64,000 nucleotides of DNA from Lepidonotus clava (GCA_936440205.1 OW387133.1:8894001-8958000), one strand, 5' to 3'. Positions 12,365-27,000 are shown, numbered from the stretch's first letter. The notes: generated from the letters alone by a model not told the origin. A program made the numbers and translations.

Positions 12365-12915
12365 GAAAACATTTAGAGTGGCCCAAGCCATCAATCTCCT
12401 AACCCCCTGAGAGGGTTGACACGATGCTAAAACCTGAATTTAAAGGTTCAGGGTTTTCAATGTGCTAACATATTGAATAGTCCCAGTGGTCAACTGACTT
12501 GGCCACCCTCAGGAGGTTTAGAAAATGCTAACATTCGGAGCGGTCCAAGCTGTCAGACTTACCCAAATCCCTCGGGGTTGAAGGTGTGGTAACATTTTGA
12601 GGGGTAAAAGCCGTCAGATTTATACTCATCCCTCTCAGAAGATTCAGAGAATGTTAACATTTTGAGCGGTCCGAGCCGTCAGCTGACTGGACCCCTTCAG
12701 AGTGTTGACTATATGCTTCATTTCTGGAGTTTTCTAAGCTGTCGATTTAGTTTACCTCCTCAGGGAGTTGACAGCGTCCTGATATTTTGAGTGGTCCAAG
12801 TTGTCAGAGTTCCTCACACCCCTTAGGTAGACATCCACTCAACGGACTGACAATGCGTTAACATCTGGAGTTGTCAAAGCCATCACCCTGGCTTGATCTC
12901 CTCAGGGGGGTTGTC
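12365..12915. repeat. Degenerate 62-66 bp minisatellite
   Basis: AACATTTTGAGCGGTCCAAGC-type blocks recur near 12368, 12467, 12531, 12591, 12657, 12719, 12780 and 12860, with CCCTCAGGGGGTTGAC between them. About eight diverged units. Confidence 0.75.
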
Positions 12916-14404
12916 GCTCCATTCTGGTTGTTGTTCTGGTTCGGCTCATAATCACGACGGTTACCTGCCAATGAGAGACATAATAATTATTGACTGAGTT
13001 TTGGGGTATGTCATATCCATAGATATAATATATATTATATGTACCTTTTGCAGATATGATCTTGTGACCGTGGTTTTAGAAGCTAAGGTTAAATTTGTTT
13101 GAAGCAAGATTCAACCATAATTATTGTTCTTGGTCTCCAAATTGGTCCTATATCTATAATGATATTTCAAGGTCGCTCCACTTCCAGTTTTCACAGTTGT
13201 GCCTTATAAGAAAGGTAAATGGACAGCAGTTGGAAAAGAGCCCATGTGACTAGGAGAAATCCCGTGGCAGCTACAAGGAGTTCATGTTAGAAAAGTATCA
13301 AGAATGGCAAGGGTGACAAAAACAGTAATAGTCTAAGAAAAAAGGTTAAATTGGGTTAATTGTGGGAGGAATCAGCGGGTGACAGGTGCGTACGGACCTC
13401 TGTACTGGCTGCTGTGTGCCACTGTCCAATTTGGTGGCAATCCACGGAAGATTTACGAAATGTTTTGAATTTCATATATACGAAGCACATAATTATTTTA
13501 ATAGTTTTCAACCAGGGAGAGCCTAAATTCGTAAATATGCAGAATAAAAATGCTCTGTAAATGTGTTGTAAATTTAAAGTTTAGATCTCATATATCTTGA
13601 TGTACACACTACAATTTAATAAAATGATATGTTTTTATAGTTTTGGAAGTATCTCTGTATAATTTCAACCATTGAAAATGTATGATCACAATATTATTTT
13701 GATCATGATGTTATATTTACGGATTTACGATGCATTTTTGTTGTTTTGTGAATTCTACAAATCATACAAAATGCACCTTTTATGCATCGTATATTTTCCC
13801 TGGTTGAATAATTTGCTTCGTATTTGATAATCTTTTAATATGAATGCTACGTAAAATGTCATTGGATCTAATGTGGGGGGGATGTAATGAAAGGGTACCG
13901 CCACCTGGTGGTTAGTCTAAGCTTCAGTGGAGAACTGGGCACTACATGTTTTAGTTGTGTAGTTGTTCCAAATAAAAGGAATTTCCTCCAATTAACGAAT
14001 ATTACCTTTTTTCTAGTGCGTTTTTATGTTCATGAAAATAATTGAAAGGGACGAGGTTAAAATGCACATAAGTTAGCAGTTAATGTTAATATGTTACATA
14101 GTAGTTGTTAGAACAAAGGCGTTCACAAGGAAATATTATAGATTATTACCAAAGTCTGATTAATAAGTTAGAAATAACACAATGGCAAACATCAGCTACA
14201 GGTAAGGGGCACAGTGATTGTATCTTTAGTTCTGAATCGTGTTTCAGAAATGCAGCATTATACGTTTTGTATCCGTACAGAATGCGTGTGAGTGGATACT
14301 GGTAGGAGACCACTTGATGTTATAGAGACAATACCCCATACAGCACATTTAGATACACTTACAAGAGAGCCAAATGTCTTACAGTACTCAAAAGTGACAA
14401 CAAT
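12916..14404. other. No gene seen
   Basis: AT-rich DNA without recognisable exons or repeats. If aquaporin exon 6 is spliced onward, the last exon could lie here or further left, but no candidate stood out. Confidence 0.35.
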
Positions 14405-14597
14405 CAGGGGCGGATCCAGAGTCAGTCTTCTAGGGGGGGCAATATATCTGCTCCCCCCCCCCCGCCCGCATGATTTAGCCTGCAAAATTTTTCTTCAAAT
14501 TTGTCAAAACTACGAGAGTCCATTTTTGGTCGGGGGGGGGGGGGGGGGGGGGGGGGCAATTGCCCCTTTTGCCCCTCCCCCCCTGGATCCGCCACTG
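14405..14597. mobile_element. Family D hAT-like element, 5-bp target duplication
   Basis: CAGGGGCGGATCCAG at the left, CTGGATCCGCCACTG at the right, flanked on both sides by ACAAT. Inside are long C and G runs (25 or more G at 14532). 193 bp, non-coding. Confidence 0.75.
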
Positions 14598-14671
14598 ACA
14601 ATTTGGTATGCATTTCGATAAGTTGTAAACAAAAAGCTCCTATATCCTCCGATGGCAACCATGAAGTTGCT

Positions 14672-14673
<2 letters not shown>

Positions 14674-14709
<36 letters not shown>
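14674..14709. repeat. (TA)n microsatellite
   Basis: About 18 uninterrupted TA units. Confidence 0.95.
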
Positions 14710-14711
<2 letters not shown>

Positions 14712-15023
14712 CGAAATGATGTTCCCTAGGTCTGATACATGCGCTGTAATGTAAATGTAAATAACCAATTCCCCCCTTCGACCACTATTGGTCCGTATAC
14801 CTACTGAGTGGAAGGCTTCTTTCCTTATTGTCTATCTCATCTAATGCAAATCCACAGAGACTAAACTAATCATAATAGAAACTACATTGAGCTAATGGAA
14901 TTATAAGTTACTTTCCATGGCCTTCACTCAAGTGCTTTCTTGATTTAAATGTGAGTGAGTTCTTTAGTTTTTGAGTTAGGCACAGTCTCACGTTTGAACA
15001 CTTTGTACATCATTTTGGCTCTC

Positions 15024-15029
15024 TTTAAT
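15024..15029 (-). promoter_or_regulatory. Possible polyadenylation signal ATTAAA
   Basis: ATTAAA on the minus strand, 41-46 bases past the read-through TAA of the aquaporin. It supports a terminal-exon reading of exon 6 but is a common hexamer in AT-rich DNA. Confidence 0.3.
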
Positions 15030-15069
15030 AATGACCTACCACAATTATAGGAAAATGCTCTCTCACATT

Positions 15070-18000
15070 TTATGAAAAAATATACTTACACTGTTCGTCC
15101 TGACTTTCCTGTTGAGGCTTTTTGAAGACCCCCTTGTCATATGTAAACACGTGGTAGACGAGGGTCCCTATGAACGCCCCCACTATGGGGCCCGCCCAGT
15201 AAACCTGGAAAGGAAAGGAGAAATTGGATTTTATTCTTAATGTTCATTCTGTTTGTATTTATCTTAAAGGTACGTTTTAAAATTCACATTCAATCTTAAA
15301 AAGAAAAGAAAAGACCTTTAATTCTCACAAAATGGAACTCTTATGCCATAACTTTCTCAGTTATAAGAACACAAAAAGAATAAAATGTAATAGAACAACA
15401 TACACACTTAGTAGATTAAGTTAGTAGATAGAACTCAATACCACACCTAAAGTTAACCAAATTATCAGCTCCTCTATCATTGAGTTGAACCCAGCCATTC
15501 AATATTTTCAATTATTTTTAATTCAGTGTTGCATTGTTACCAGCTGATCAACTGACACCTTAATTGACACTTCTTGATAAATGTTTACGACGTAAGCTCC
15601 TTCCTCCTCAGACGGCAACCGTGAGGTGGTGGGTTGTCCACTTTCAAACACAGCGCTCTGTCTAGTATGGCTCACCTGATTGGTCTATTGCGGGTCATGA
15701 GGTATGTCATCAATATTCATGATCTGGGCTCTGAGGCCCCACGTGGGGCTCGAAGGGGTATTTGGGAGATGTTGTTGTGGTTTCTTTAAATTGGGGAATG
15801 TAAGGGGTCTTGGGCACAGAACTGACTACTAAATTTTGAGTGATACTTGGAGTAGAAGGAGGTGGCAGGGGCCACACTGTCCAATATGATGGTGTGTATC
15901 TGGTCAGAATCCTATGTTAAGTGGCGACAAAGGCCACTCTGCATTAACGTGATCAAGCATGGTTTCTTTATTTTGGGAAGCGTATAGGGTTTTGGGAAAT
16001 GAACAGAGATAAATTTGTGAATGATATGTGGACTCAAAGGAGCTGTCAGGGGCCACACTATCCTTGATGATGGTATGTATCAGACCAGAATTTAGCGTTC
16101 AGCAGCAGCAAGGGTCATTCTACTTGAACGGTAGTGGTGGAGTATGGGTATCTCTGTATATTGAAGAATTTGGGACATTATTATGTCTGTCGTTATTGAT
16201 GAGTGTGTTGGGATTATCACCATTCTTGTTATCCTTAAATGCCTGTCCTATGCGGTATAGATAAATTTATGGTTAGTATCTATCTCAACTTCTATTTTCA
16301 TTGACCCTTAATTTAAACACCTCAATCAATCAGATCAATCATGTAAAGGTATTATGTGAGTCATTGTGCACGCTTTGAAAACTGTATATCACTGAGCACA
16401 TAACTTTATGAATCCCTTTCTTGATACAAAAGCCTCAGAAGTCACCAGCCGCAGAAAACTACAGGGGTATCTTTCATGATGACTGTTTCATGATGAATGC
16501 CACTATTAATGCATACTACCACCTTTAGTTCACCATTCTTACACCAGTCGGCGCCCCAGCTGCTGAGAGTGAAGAACAGGGAGGTGGGGAAGGGCTGACC
16601 ATGGAGAGTAAAATAAGATGGAGATTCAGTTAATGAAGGGGGGTGATGTTGGAGGTTGTTTTGGAAGTCACACCTCAGCAGGTGGTCAGTCACTGGTCAG
16701 ACAGGGCCCCTTACATCTGGTTTATATCAGATTTCAAAGAGGCAGGGCAAAGGTCCTAAAATTAAACTATAGAATCCCTTTGATGTAAGGGTTAAGGTGA
16801 AATACTAAAAACGTTTTAGAATTTAATAAAATGATCCGAAAATAGGAGTCATATTACACTACAATCACAGTCACGGTGAAATAATTCTCTATTTTCTGAT
16901 ACAAGTCAGGTACTGCTCCTATGGTTGGATCATAATCAAGTATTTAGTTGATAAATCAAAGTTGGCAGAGCCATTTCATTTATCCACAGTAGCAGCATAA
17001 TGAAATACTATTATCATGAGCTGTTTTTGAACAGGTAAATACTTTTAAAGCTTCACATCATAGACACCTAAACTAGTGTCTTTCTTTGGATGAACTGGAG
17101 ATATTAGCAATGAAACCTTTTCATTTTTATTCAAGAAAACTCATCAAATCAGTGGACTCTGACATAAGTTTCCAATTAGTCACAATTCCCCCCAAAACCA
17201 CCCCAGTACATAGGCCATGTCCCCCAAAAGGTGTGAAGTCATTAACAGGGCGGCCTGGCAGGAGGACACTCTGATGTGAGACCATTGGTAACATTAATTA
17301 GCACAGATAAGGCGTACTGAAGCTCTCAGATATACCGCCTCCCAGAGCTGTATCTTCATCTTATTTTACTCTCCATGGGCTGACGGAGGAAACCCTGTCA
17401 TGCTCTTCAATAAACCTGTCCATTTTGCCAGCTAGCCCAGCCCTTATTTCTATGATATCAACATTTTTAGAAAAATGTTCATCATACTTGATTCACAGTA
17501 ATTTCCCTAGTACTATTACCCAAAACTAAACTTTATAAGTTTTTACTTTCAACATGTAGCGCTGTAGGACTGGAAAGCAAAAATGCCATTTTCCCATAGG
17601 GAACAGTGTTAAAGCTTCTTAGCTTAAATTTGCTCACAATGTCCAACCCTAAAATCCCCAAAAAAAACTTTTTTTGGGTCACCTAATATGGAGGTAATTG
17701 AGTGAAAATGATAATTCATCCTCATTTATCAACACCTTATTGACTTAGAAAACACAAGTACTAACTCATTCACTCAGATTTCTGTTAGTGCCTAACTTTG
17801 CAAAAACTGAAACTATGTCCGACCTCTGTATCATGCCAGCAATACATCCCGAAGTGGACACATCTATCGTGTGAGCTGAGCACTGTACATTCCAGATTTA
17901 ACTCTGCCATAATAGACAAAAGTTGCTTTGGTTTAATTTTGATTTGGGGAGCTATGTTAGTCATTAATATCACTATAATTTGTTCCATTTTGTTATTCAG

Positions 18001-21000
18001 TGTTATTGCCTTGATTGAGAGACTTTACCACATCCATACCATTTAATAGCTTCTTATGGCCACTATCCCTAAGGAGACATAAAAAGGGCAAAATTGTGTC
18101 ATATAGTGCATTGTGTGATTCAGTGCCTCAGCACATAGAGCGATCACAGATAGGGACTCTCTCTAAATTCTATACACATGTTGTTTTTGGTCATGATATA
18201 GGCCATGGGCGTATTTGTCTTTCCCTCAACCCCGACACCATAGACCACTTATTTAGGTGAGCATTGTTTGAAGCTTTTGGTCTATGTAAACTGCTTCACC
18301 CATAACCCAGGAAACGTGCGCAAACATTGCCCATCTCGGTCGTGTTATTCTACTCTTAAAGTCTGTCTTCACGCAGCAACCTTTTGCAGAAAAAGGTCTT
18401 GTAGAGAGTGTCATAGTCGTTTATCTATCGTTTTTCTGTTGTTAAGTGGAAAGAAGAAATCCGTCATTTCTAAATGACTAAAACAGCTGACAATTTATTT
18501 CCATACACCCAGCAAACAGTACATGTGTATTAACCAGTTTATTACGTGTTGGATTCATGTTATACTGGTGTTGTGGTAATCTCCGTGTAAAGTCAGTATC
18601 TTAGTAGCTTTAGCCACGAGTTTTCACTTAGTATGTCACCTATTTCAATTTGATGAATATAATGTTATTTATGTGAGCAAAATTATCATATCCATCACAG
18701 AAACTATAATTTCGCAATTTCTTATGCATATAAGGCCTAGGAAAAAAAATTGTTGCGTTCCGGTAACCCGACCTACCCTATTTTTTTGCCCCGACCCTAA
18801 AGTTTTTATGGGCATTTTAGAGAAAAATGGTAGAATGTTAAAAATTATGGCAGAGTTGGGGATATTTTTTCACTATAAGACATTAAAAAAATTATTTAAA
18901 AAAAAAAAAAATCCGACCTACCTACCCTATTTTTTCGGACTGATGTTACCGGAACGCAACAATTTTGTTCCCTTGGCCTAAATGATTTTACATTTTAGTG
19001 TTATCTTTGGTACATTCTGGTGTAATGACAATCTCTGTGTAAAACATGTGTAATACAATAGTTTTGACAAGTGTTATTTTCATGTAATACTGGTGTTGTG
19101 TAAAACTAAGAGTTTTACCTGGGAAATCTGTCTTACTGTGACACCAGTTTATGACACATGTAATTTCAGAGTATAACATGTATTTTGCACAGGTTTACGA
19201 TGGGTTTTTTCTGAGATTTAATTGAAAAATCACACAGACAAACATTGGAACTTAAGTCCTTTGCACCAGAGTTTCACAGTGTATACTCTTTTCATACTAG
19301 ACTATTTTTCTTTTATGACTTTTGATGAGTTAAGAATATTATAAAAACAAGAAAAGAAATATATCTTGATAATAGGATAGTAAGTGGCAAGTTTGTCCAT
19401 ATACTTCTAATTTTCTACACTGCACAAATACAATGGACTGACCTGCTGTTGCAAGGTGCTTCTGGATAGCTCAGTGGTAGAACACTGGCAATGTGTGTGA
19501 GGGGTCAAGGGTTCGAATCCCCACTGTTTTCTTATACTAGGAAGAAGAAAACATGAGTTTTTCATGTCAAAACTCGTGTTAAAAACTCGTGTCAAAACAC
19601 GTTGGGAACACCAGAGATGGGGTCCACAGAATCCCGAGTAATACTCGTGTTTAAAACTCGTGTTTGACTCCCTGGATCCCGACCTACACACGTCCACAAC
19701 ATGAGGCTTTGTTACCTGGGCAGTCATTTGTAGTCATGTATAATCATTAGATTTATTCAATGACAGTCGAATAAATCAGTGACTACCTGTGTAACCTGTC
19801 ACCCAATACCATCCCCCTCCTTTACTCTCATTTGAACTTGAAGAATCCATGACCTTCCCAGCCGGCGATGTGAGGTGATTATAACATTGCAGTAACATTC
19901 TTGTGTAGTTCTTGTTACGTTATTTTGATGGCTCCCAATATATCATGCTGTCATAGTACATAACATGTGCAAGTTTGACATCTTCTGTAAAGTTGTTATA
20001 CTTATCTAACAAATTCAACCTAAATTGCACCCAAATGGATGCTGACAACATGATCCACATAATTATGGCCTTTTCTTGGTTGCTAAGCAGAGTAACAAAT
20101 GAAACAAAGGAATCTTTTCCCAGAGTATTAATGGAATGTTTTCCTTCTTAGCATAACAACTTGATATTAAATGAACATATATTCAACATACATTCAAACC
20201 TCATAACTAGAAATGAATGGTCATTGGAAAAGGTAGATGTCATAAGTAAACTGCTGAACTCCCCCATTCATATAGTTGCTATGACAACTGTATTGTCATA
20301 GAAACCTCTTTCTTAAGTGAAAAAATGATCTTACATAAAGTTTTCATTATTAAAAGTGATGATAAGGAGGTGAAAGTTTAAAATATTTTGTACAGTTGTT
20401 AGGTATACAATGTTTCAAAATCCACCAAAATTTGCCCCAAAATGGATACAGATGGCCATATTCACTTGATGCCCTTTTCTTGGTTGCTATGCAGCATAAC
20501 ATATGGAAAAAATGGAAGCTTTTTCCCAGAGTATCAATGGAATGTTTTCCTCCTTAGCGTAATGACTTGATATTAATTGAACATATATTCAACATGCATT
20601 CAAACCTCATAACTAGAAATGAATGGTCATTGGAAAAGGTAGACGTCATAAGAAAACAGCTGAACTCTCCCATTCACATGGTTGCTATGACAACTGTATT
20701 GTCATAGAATCTTCCTTCTTATGTGAAAAAATTATCTTGAAAAAAGCTTTGATCATTAAAAATGATGATAAGGAGGTGAAAGTTTAAAATATTTTGTACA
20801 GTTGTTAGGTATACAATGTATCAAAATCCATCAAAATGTGCCCCAAAATGGACACAGATGGCCATATGGATATGATGTCATTTTCACGGTTGCTATGCAG
20901 AGTAACAAATGGAACAAATAGATGCTTTGACCAATATATTAATGGAATGTTTTCCTTTTTAGCATAACAATCTGATGTTATGTCTTAAAAATTTAACATT

Positions 21001-24000
21001 TAGTGATAATACATTCAGATCTCATTTCTAGAAATGAAAGTTCATTAGTAAAAGGGGAAAACATAAGAAAACGGCTCAACTCCTGCTTTCATATGGTTGC
21101 TATAGCAACTGGAGTGCCTTAGAAACTTCCTTCTTCTGTAAAAAAGTTTTATTGTATTAAGTCTTCATCAATAATGATGATAAGCAAGTGCAAGTTTGAT
21201 ATGTATTATAGAATTGTTATGTTAAATTAATCTCCAAAAATCCACCAAATTTGCCCCAAAATGGACACAGATTGCCAAATTCACATGATGACATTTTCGT
21301 GGTTGCTAGGCAGAGTAACCAATTGAACAAATGGAAATTTTTGCCATGGATACAAAATGGGGAGTCTTGTACTTTCAATAAATGAAAGTTTTATCACTCC
21401 TGTCCTAATTATTGTCATTATGACAAAAAGAACATAGGAAAAAGTAGTGAAAATGATGAAATTTTGAAATGTTTATGGTTGCCATGGCAACCATGTCACC
21501 ATGACAACAAAAGTCATTCTCTTTTTACATTCCCCACTCCATGGGCTTTCATTTGAGGTACAACAGTGCACACTTTTGCTCATGTATGAAAAATGATTTT
21601 GATATTTCTACTTTTTCACAATGTTACTTAAAATTCTGTGGTTGCTATGCGTTGCCATGGATACCAGCCAAATGTGCATGTTGCGCAAATGCCAACACAT
21701 CAAAATGTAAACTTCAGGTTATGGGCTACGGTTTAAAACCACTTTTAGATCCTCCGTCTTTTTGGACGAAAAAAGTCATCTTTTGGATTTGGCTCCTGGA
21801 CTAATAATGTTGCAGCAACATACTTCTGTGATGTTGCATTTCAATGTTATTAGAATGTTCCGGTTATGTTCTTCAACCCAAACATAATGATCTGTTTTAG
21901 TTTTGTCCTAACCTCACCAAATATAATGCTATAATACCATTGTGATTTGATGAGGTTTCAACCTCACCATATGCATCAATAGCATAATTCCTATGTGCCA
22001 TCTTAATAAGTAACGAATTGACTAAAAAAAAGTATGGTTGCAGAACTTTTCAGCATTTTCTTATCATTTTTTTAAGGTGTTTACAATAGAATTTCAAAGG
22101 AAGGCGGAACTTTTTTAAAGAATTTTTCCGGGAGGGGGGGATGGTGAGGTTCCCTAAGTAGACATTTTGCACCTCTGGTCTAATCGTGTTCTGATAGTCT
22201 TGATTGAGACAGGATCAGATGTGGAAGGTTTAATTCATCGTTTAAACATAGAGAGGGTGATAACTTAAGTAGTATTACCTTTCGGCGTCAAAAGTAGTAT
22301 GTAGAAAAACAGTCTATTGGTTTGGTCTAAGCTTTGATATTTCACATTATCGTTATTGTGGCATGCTATAAAACATTCATAAAGGGGACGCGTGGGGGTC
22401 TTTTACAGGTTCAAAAATCCCAAAGCTTCATGGCTCAGGTCTCGGGACGATATCCCTGAAATGCCTTGGAATAAATACCAATCTTTAACTCGTTCCCCAG
22501 TGGGTTATTTAAAGGGAGATACTCACCCATTGGTTGGTCCAGATACCCGTTACCACGGCAGGCCCCAAGGTTATCATGGGGTTAAGGGCACCACCGGTGA
22601 AGTTGCCCTGGAAATAATTTGTAATGATAAAACAGGTTTTAGTGTACATCATAAACTGTCAACATAGTATTGGAATATTTTAAGTTACCAAATTAAAGTG
22701 GGAATAGTTTTCGAGAAAGTTTACTGTGGAAAAACTGTTTTAGTTTGCAATTGAAATCGGTCAGGCTGTTTGATTTAACCAATGATTACCTCTCTGGAGG
22801 TTACAAGAGAGATATTATTTCCCATGACTTCAGTACATATTAATTGGAATTTATAATGCAGACGTTTCCTTCAGTTTAAGAAAATCTAGAAAAGTCTAAC
22901 CGCAGGAAAAACACAATTTTGTCGATATGTCGATCAAAATCGTCAAATGGTATATGAATTGCTTTCAAGAACGTTAACTTGATACCACCTCATTATCATG
23001 TATGACCATAGAGATATTATGTACGTCTAGGGTATGACCTATGGTTTTTATCAAAAAAACATCTGACTAAAGCGCCATACCCACTAAGCAACTTTCGCAG
23101 CAACAGGCAACAGGCAACTGGGCAAATCCACGGTAAAGTTGCCGGGCAACTCAGGATTGCCCAGCAACGCCCTGTGGGTATAATGTGATTCTGAGCAATG
23201 GGCAACAGTTGACACAATCGCCGGGAAAATTGTTGGGAAAATTGCCGGAAAAATATCAAACTTGTTTGATATCCAGTCGCCCAGCAATTATACCTGTGAC
23301 TTTCTGGATCGGCGATCGCAAATTGCCTAGTGGGTATGGGGCTTTACAGAGTTGTCAATACTTCACTATGCAACGTTTCTAATCCACAAATTTAACTTCT
23401 TTAAAATAACTCATAAGTCTCAAAAACTTACAGCCGTCAGAATCCCGGCGCCCACCGCCAAGCCCACCGGAAGTCCGGGCATGTACACCTTCCGGTTCCG
23501 GTCGTCGAGGGCGCCGGCGATGATGAAGACGAGACTGGCAGTGACGACGACCTCCATGGCCACCCCCTGGAGGACGTTCAGGTCGGGGTGCAGGCTCAGG
23601 GGCCGGAAGTTGGCCCGCGCAGAGGCCGGCGCACACCTGGAATAGGGGGAAAATTAATACGCGTGAAGTGACATTTTGGAGGGCCGCGGCTGATGAGGGG
23701 GCGTTTTCATATATATTGTCAAAATGCTTATGATAGGGGCCTTCCATTAAGTATGTAGGCATCAAGGGGTCAGGGGGGTCTGAGATTTTTGAAAATGTGC
23801 ATACATTTTAGTACATATCCTATGCGTATTTTTGCCCAAGGGGGGTGGGTGTCTAAGATTTTTCCAAAGTGCTTGACGACTTCAAGGGCACCATCCCCGA
23901 CTTCGTCAACATTACAATGGAAGGTCCCTTAACCTTCGTAGTATGCCTTATGACAGCCCTCACAGTGCTTTTTCTTTCACTTTTTATTTACCTAGGGGTG

Positions 24001-27000
24001 AGTAGGATTTCTGTTGTCTTCCCTCACCTCCAGCCATAACTATTACAATTACTATCTGATAAATTCTATCGTCGGTATTTATGAAGAATATGTGGAAAAT
24101 TAAGTGATTATGTTATAATGTAATGAGATGAGATGAGATGAGATATTTACTGATATGAGACGTTCATAAGGTTTCGACACCATTATGACAGCCTTGACAA
24201 CATTTCTAACAGTATCTGTTCTATGGAGAGGTCTTCTTCTTCTGAGACCATCATACTCATTCTAATTAGGGTACCTATTGGACTGTAAAAGCCAGGCTTT
24301 ATGTCCCTGCGACGTAGGAACGTTAACATTGTAGAGGGATGGCCCCCATTTGCCATACGGGCTCTTTTTCCGTGAAGCCCCACTCGCCGTGGTGAAAGTG
24401 TTTTTTCGTAGACCTCTGCGATCTGCGAAGGTTGGCAACGTTGCAGTATCGTAGCTCTCTGCGACCTGATCCCTTGCGAAATTATTCAACATGTTTAATA
24501 TTTTCGTAGAGATCCTGTGCGATTACATACGAAATGTCTTGCAAAAATGATCGCAAGGGACCTCAATTCTCAGTGTGAATGCTATGCGATCAATTTCTTT
24601 AGCCTGCGATCATTTTCTCGTCCATGAGACTATAATCGCAGGCACGAGACAAAAATTTCGCTAGTCTCTGCGACGGGATCCTAGGCCACGGCGAATAGGG
24701 CTTGAGGGACAATGCGATTTAGGAATCGCAAGTATAAACAAATTAGTATTTTTATTTGAAAATGCATCATAACAGACGTTGGCACTTCTTTTGCATCAGA
24801 TTATTATTTTTTGCAGTTCCCTCTGACAAAATAACCCAAGAGGGCGAACGAGGCTACCTTCAATATGCGACAAAGTACAATAGGACGTCCGCAGTAAAGT
24901 AGTGTATTATTGCTATACGGTTTTGGTGAAGATGTCCTTCCTTGAGTGTACTCTACAAATCACGAGCTTCAAACAGGTCTCATGTATGGTGGGAAGCCAC
25001 GGGAGGTCTGGGTTCACATCTGATGTGGACTATGCCAATGGGGGCAGTCAAGCATAGAGCTATACAATATCTGCGAGTGAATGAAATACCATAACGCTAG
25101 AACTGCGGTGATGCCAATAGAACTGTATCACTGCTGGGAAGACCAAGAATAGTGTATAGGAACAATGAACCTATTTCAATACATTAGGATAAAATATAGA
25201 AAAAACTTACTCAAATACCCTTGAGACATAAATATTCTATGTTCAGCAACAGTAAAAGAAACGTTATGTCCTTTCTGGCCGATATACTATTATCACAACT
25301 GGTACAATGGGCCAGGCAACAAGCTCTGTTGCATCTGTCAAGGACTTTTGAATCATAATACATTAATGTCAATAGCTATATAAAGTTTATAATCCCCCCC
25401 CCCCTTAACTTTAGAAAACACACTTTCCTAGCACATACGAAGAATATAAGCCTTCATTTCAGATACCGATTTTGATGCCGGCAACCTTTTTATTGGTTTG
25501 ATTTATAATTACTCAAAGAGTATGGCTTCATACCATATATTCCGTACATTCCATATAGATTTGAAAGCGATTCAATATTATAAATACTTTCCTTTGGTAT
25601 ATAATATAATAACTTATACATATTCTTTTTCTAACAGCCAATTTCCAAAATCTGCTACACATTCTTTTTTTTAGATACTAGACTACTTACGTGTAGACTA
25701 ATGAGGTTCCCAGGATTGATCCGAGGCATTCAGCAGTGATCAACAAGAAACCTACAAACACGGGAAAATGACTCAGAATTAGTTCACGAAAGTCCACACC
25801 AGCTTCTAAGAAAAATGACGCAATTATCAAGAAATCATGAGGTAATAAACGAAAGATGTAAATGGCATATTCAACAAACTACAGTGAAAAGGCATTAGAT
25901 TAAGGTATGTGTCTATACACATTGAGCAATACACAGTGTATGGCGGAAAGGGCCGGCTATTTTGTTATTGAAGAACGCCATATTTTTCTACTTGAAAATC
26001 ACCAATATACATCACCCCACCTTCCACTTAAAGGGAGTCAAAAGCAATGTTGTGTCAAAATATGGCAAAATTTTGGAAACTCAAATTACTATGATTTTGG
26101 AAACTCAAATTACTACTCGTACAGTATAAATCATGAAAACTAACTATAACTTTACTTGGATTCCATAAAGCTCATGTCATTTATGCCTGAAGACAGCAAT
26201 TTTTGTAAACAAAACAATTTTGGTGGGTCACCAAAATTGATTGGGGACAAGTTTTTGTTTATTTTAATGTAGTTTAAGTCAAAATTTTTAACACGGGTCT
26301 AGGTTATGTCAATAAAATGTATTTCAATAGTTAGTAGAATTTACAAAATTTTGACCCTACATTGCTTTTGGCTCCCTTTAAGCTCCAGGTCAGTGTAAGC
26401 AGCATAGTATTCATTTTACCAATAAGCTGCCACATAGGTGTAGGTATATGGAGTAGGGATAGGGGTATGTTATTGAGGAATGCCTTTTTTCAACTGAATC
26501 TTTTGGGGCTTATGGTAGGACTGAAACTGATGATTATATATATCATCTCACCTTTGATAACACTTAACTTGCCGGTGAGTGTGAACAGTATAACGGCCGC
26601 AGGGTTCATACAGGCCAGGTTGATGTGGCCGAAGCCCTCTATGAGAGCGAACACGTAGACCCCTGTGCCCAGCCCGGCCAGGACGAGTGGGGTGGTGGGC
26701 TTCTCTGGGGTGTTAAAGTTGAAGCCCATGCCCATGACGAAGAAGAGCAGGAGGAAGGTGAGGACCACCTCGGCGATGACGTCACGCCACAGGTGGGGCG
26801 TCCGCAGCTCCCGGACGCTGGCCATGAAGGGCTGCAGGCCTGGGAGGGATGGTATAATTAGATTTGATTTAATTAGATTTGATTTAATTAAAATAATAGC
26901 AATGGTTCAATCGCTTAATCCATAATCTTGGGCTGACCAGCCTCACCCCGAGCCAGCTTGCAACGTAACAGAAACGTTCTGCAACCATACATTTTTAGTC

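Noticed and set aside
15480-15510. LNPA on the plus strand (TTGAACCCAGCC)
   Set aside because: Wrong strand, no flanking aquaporin sequence; chance match.
16520-16580. Exon-like CTCTCAG|CAGCTGGGGCGCCGACTGGT|GTAAGA on the minus strand between aquaporin exons 5 and 6
   Set aside because: Its peptide (SSWGADW) recalls the end of loop E, but exon 5 already supplies that part and joins exon 6 in phase 0; including it breaks the frame.
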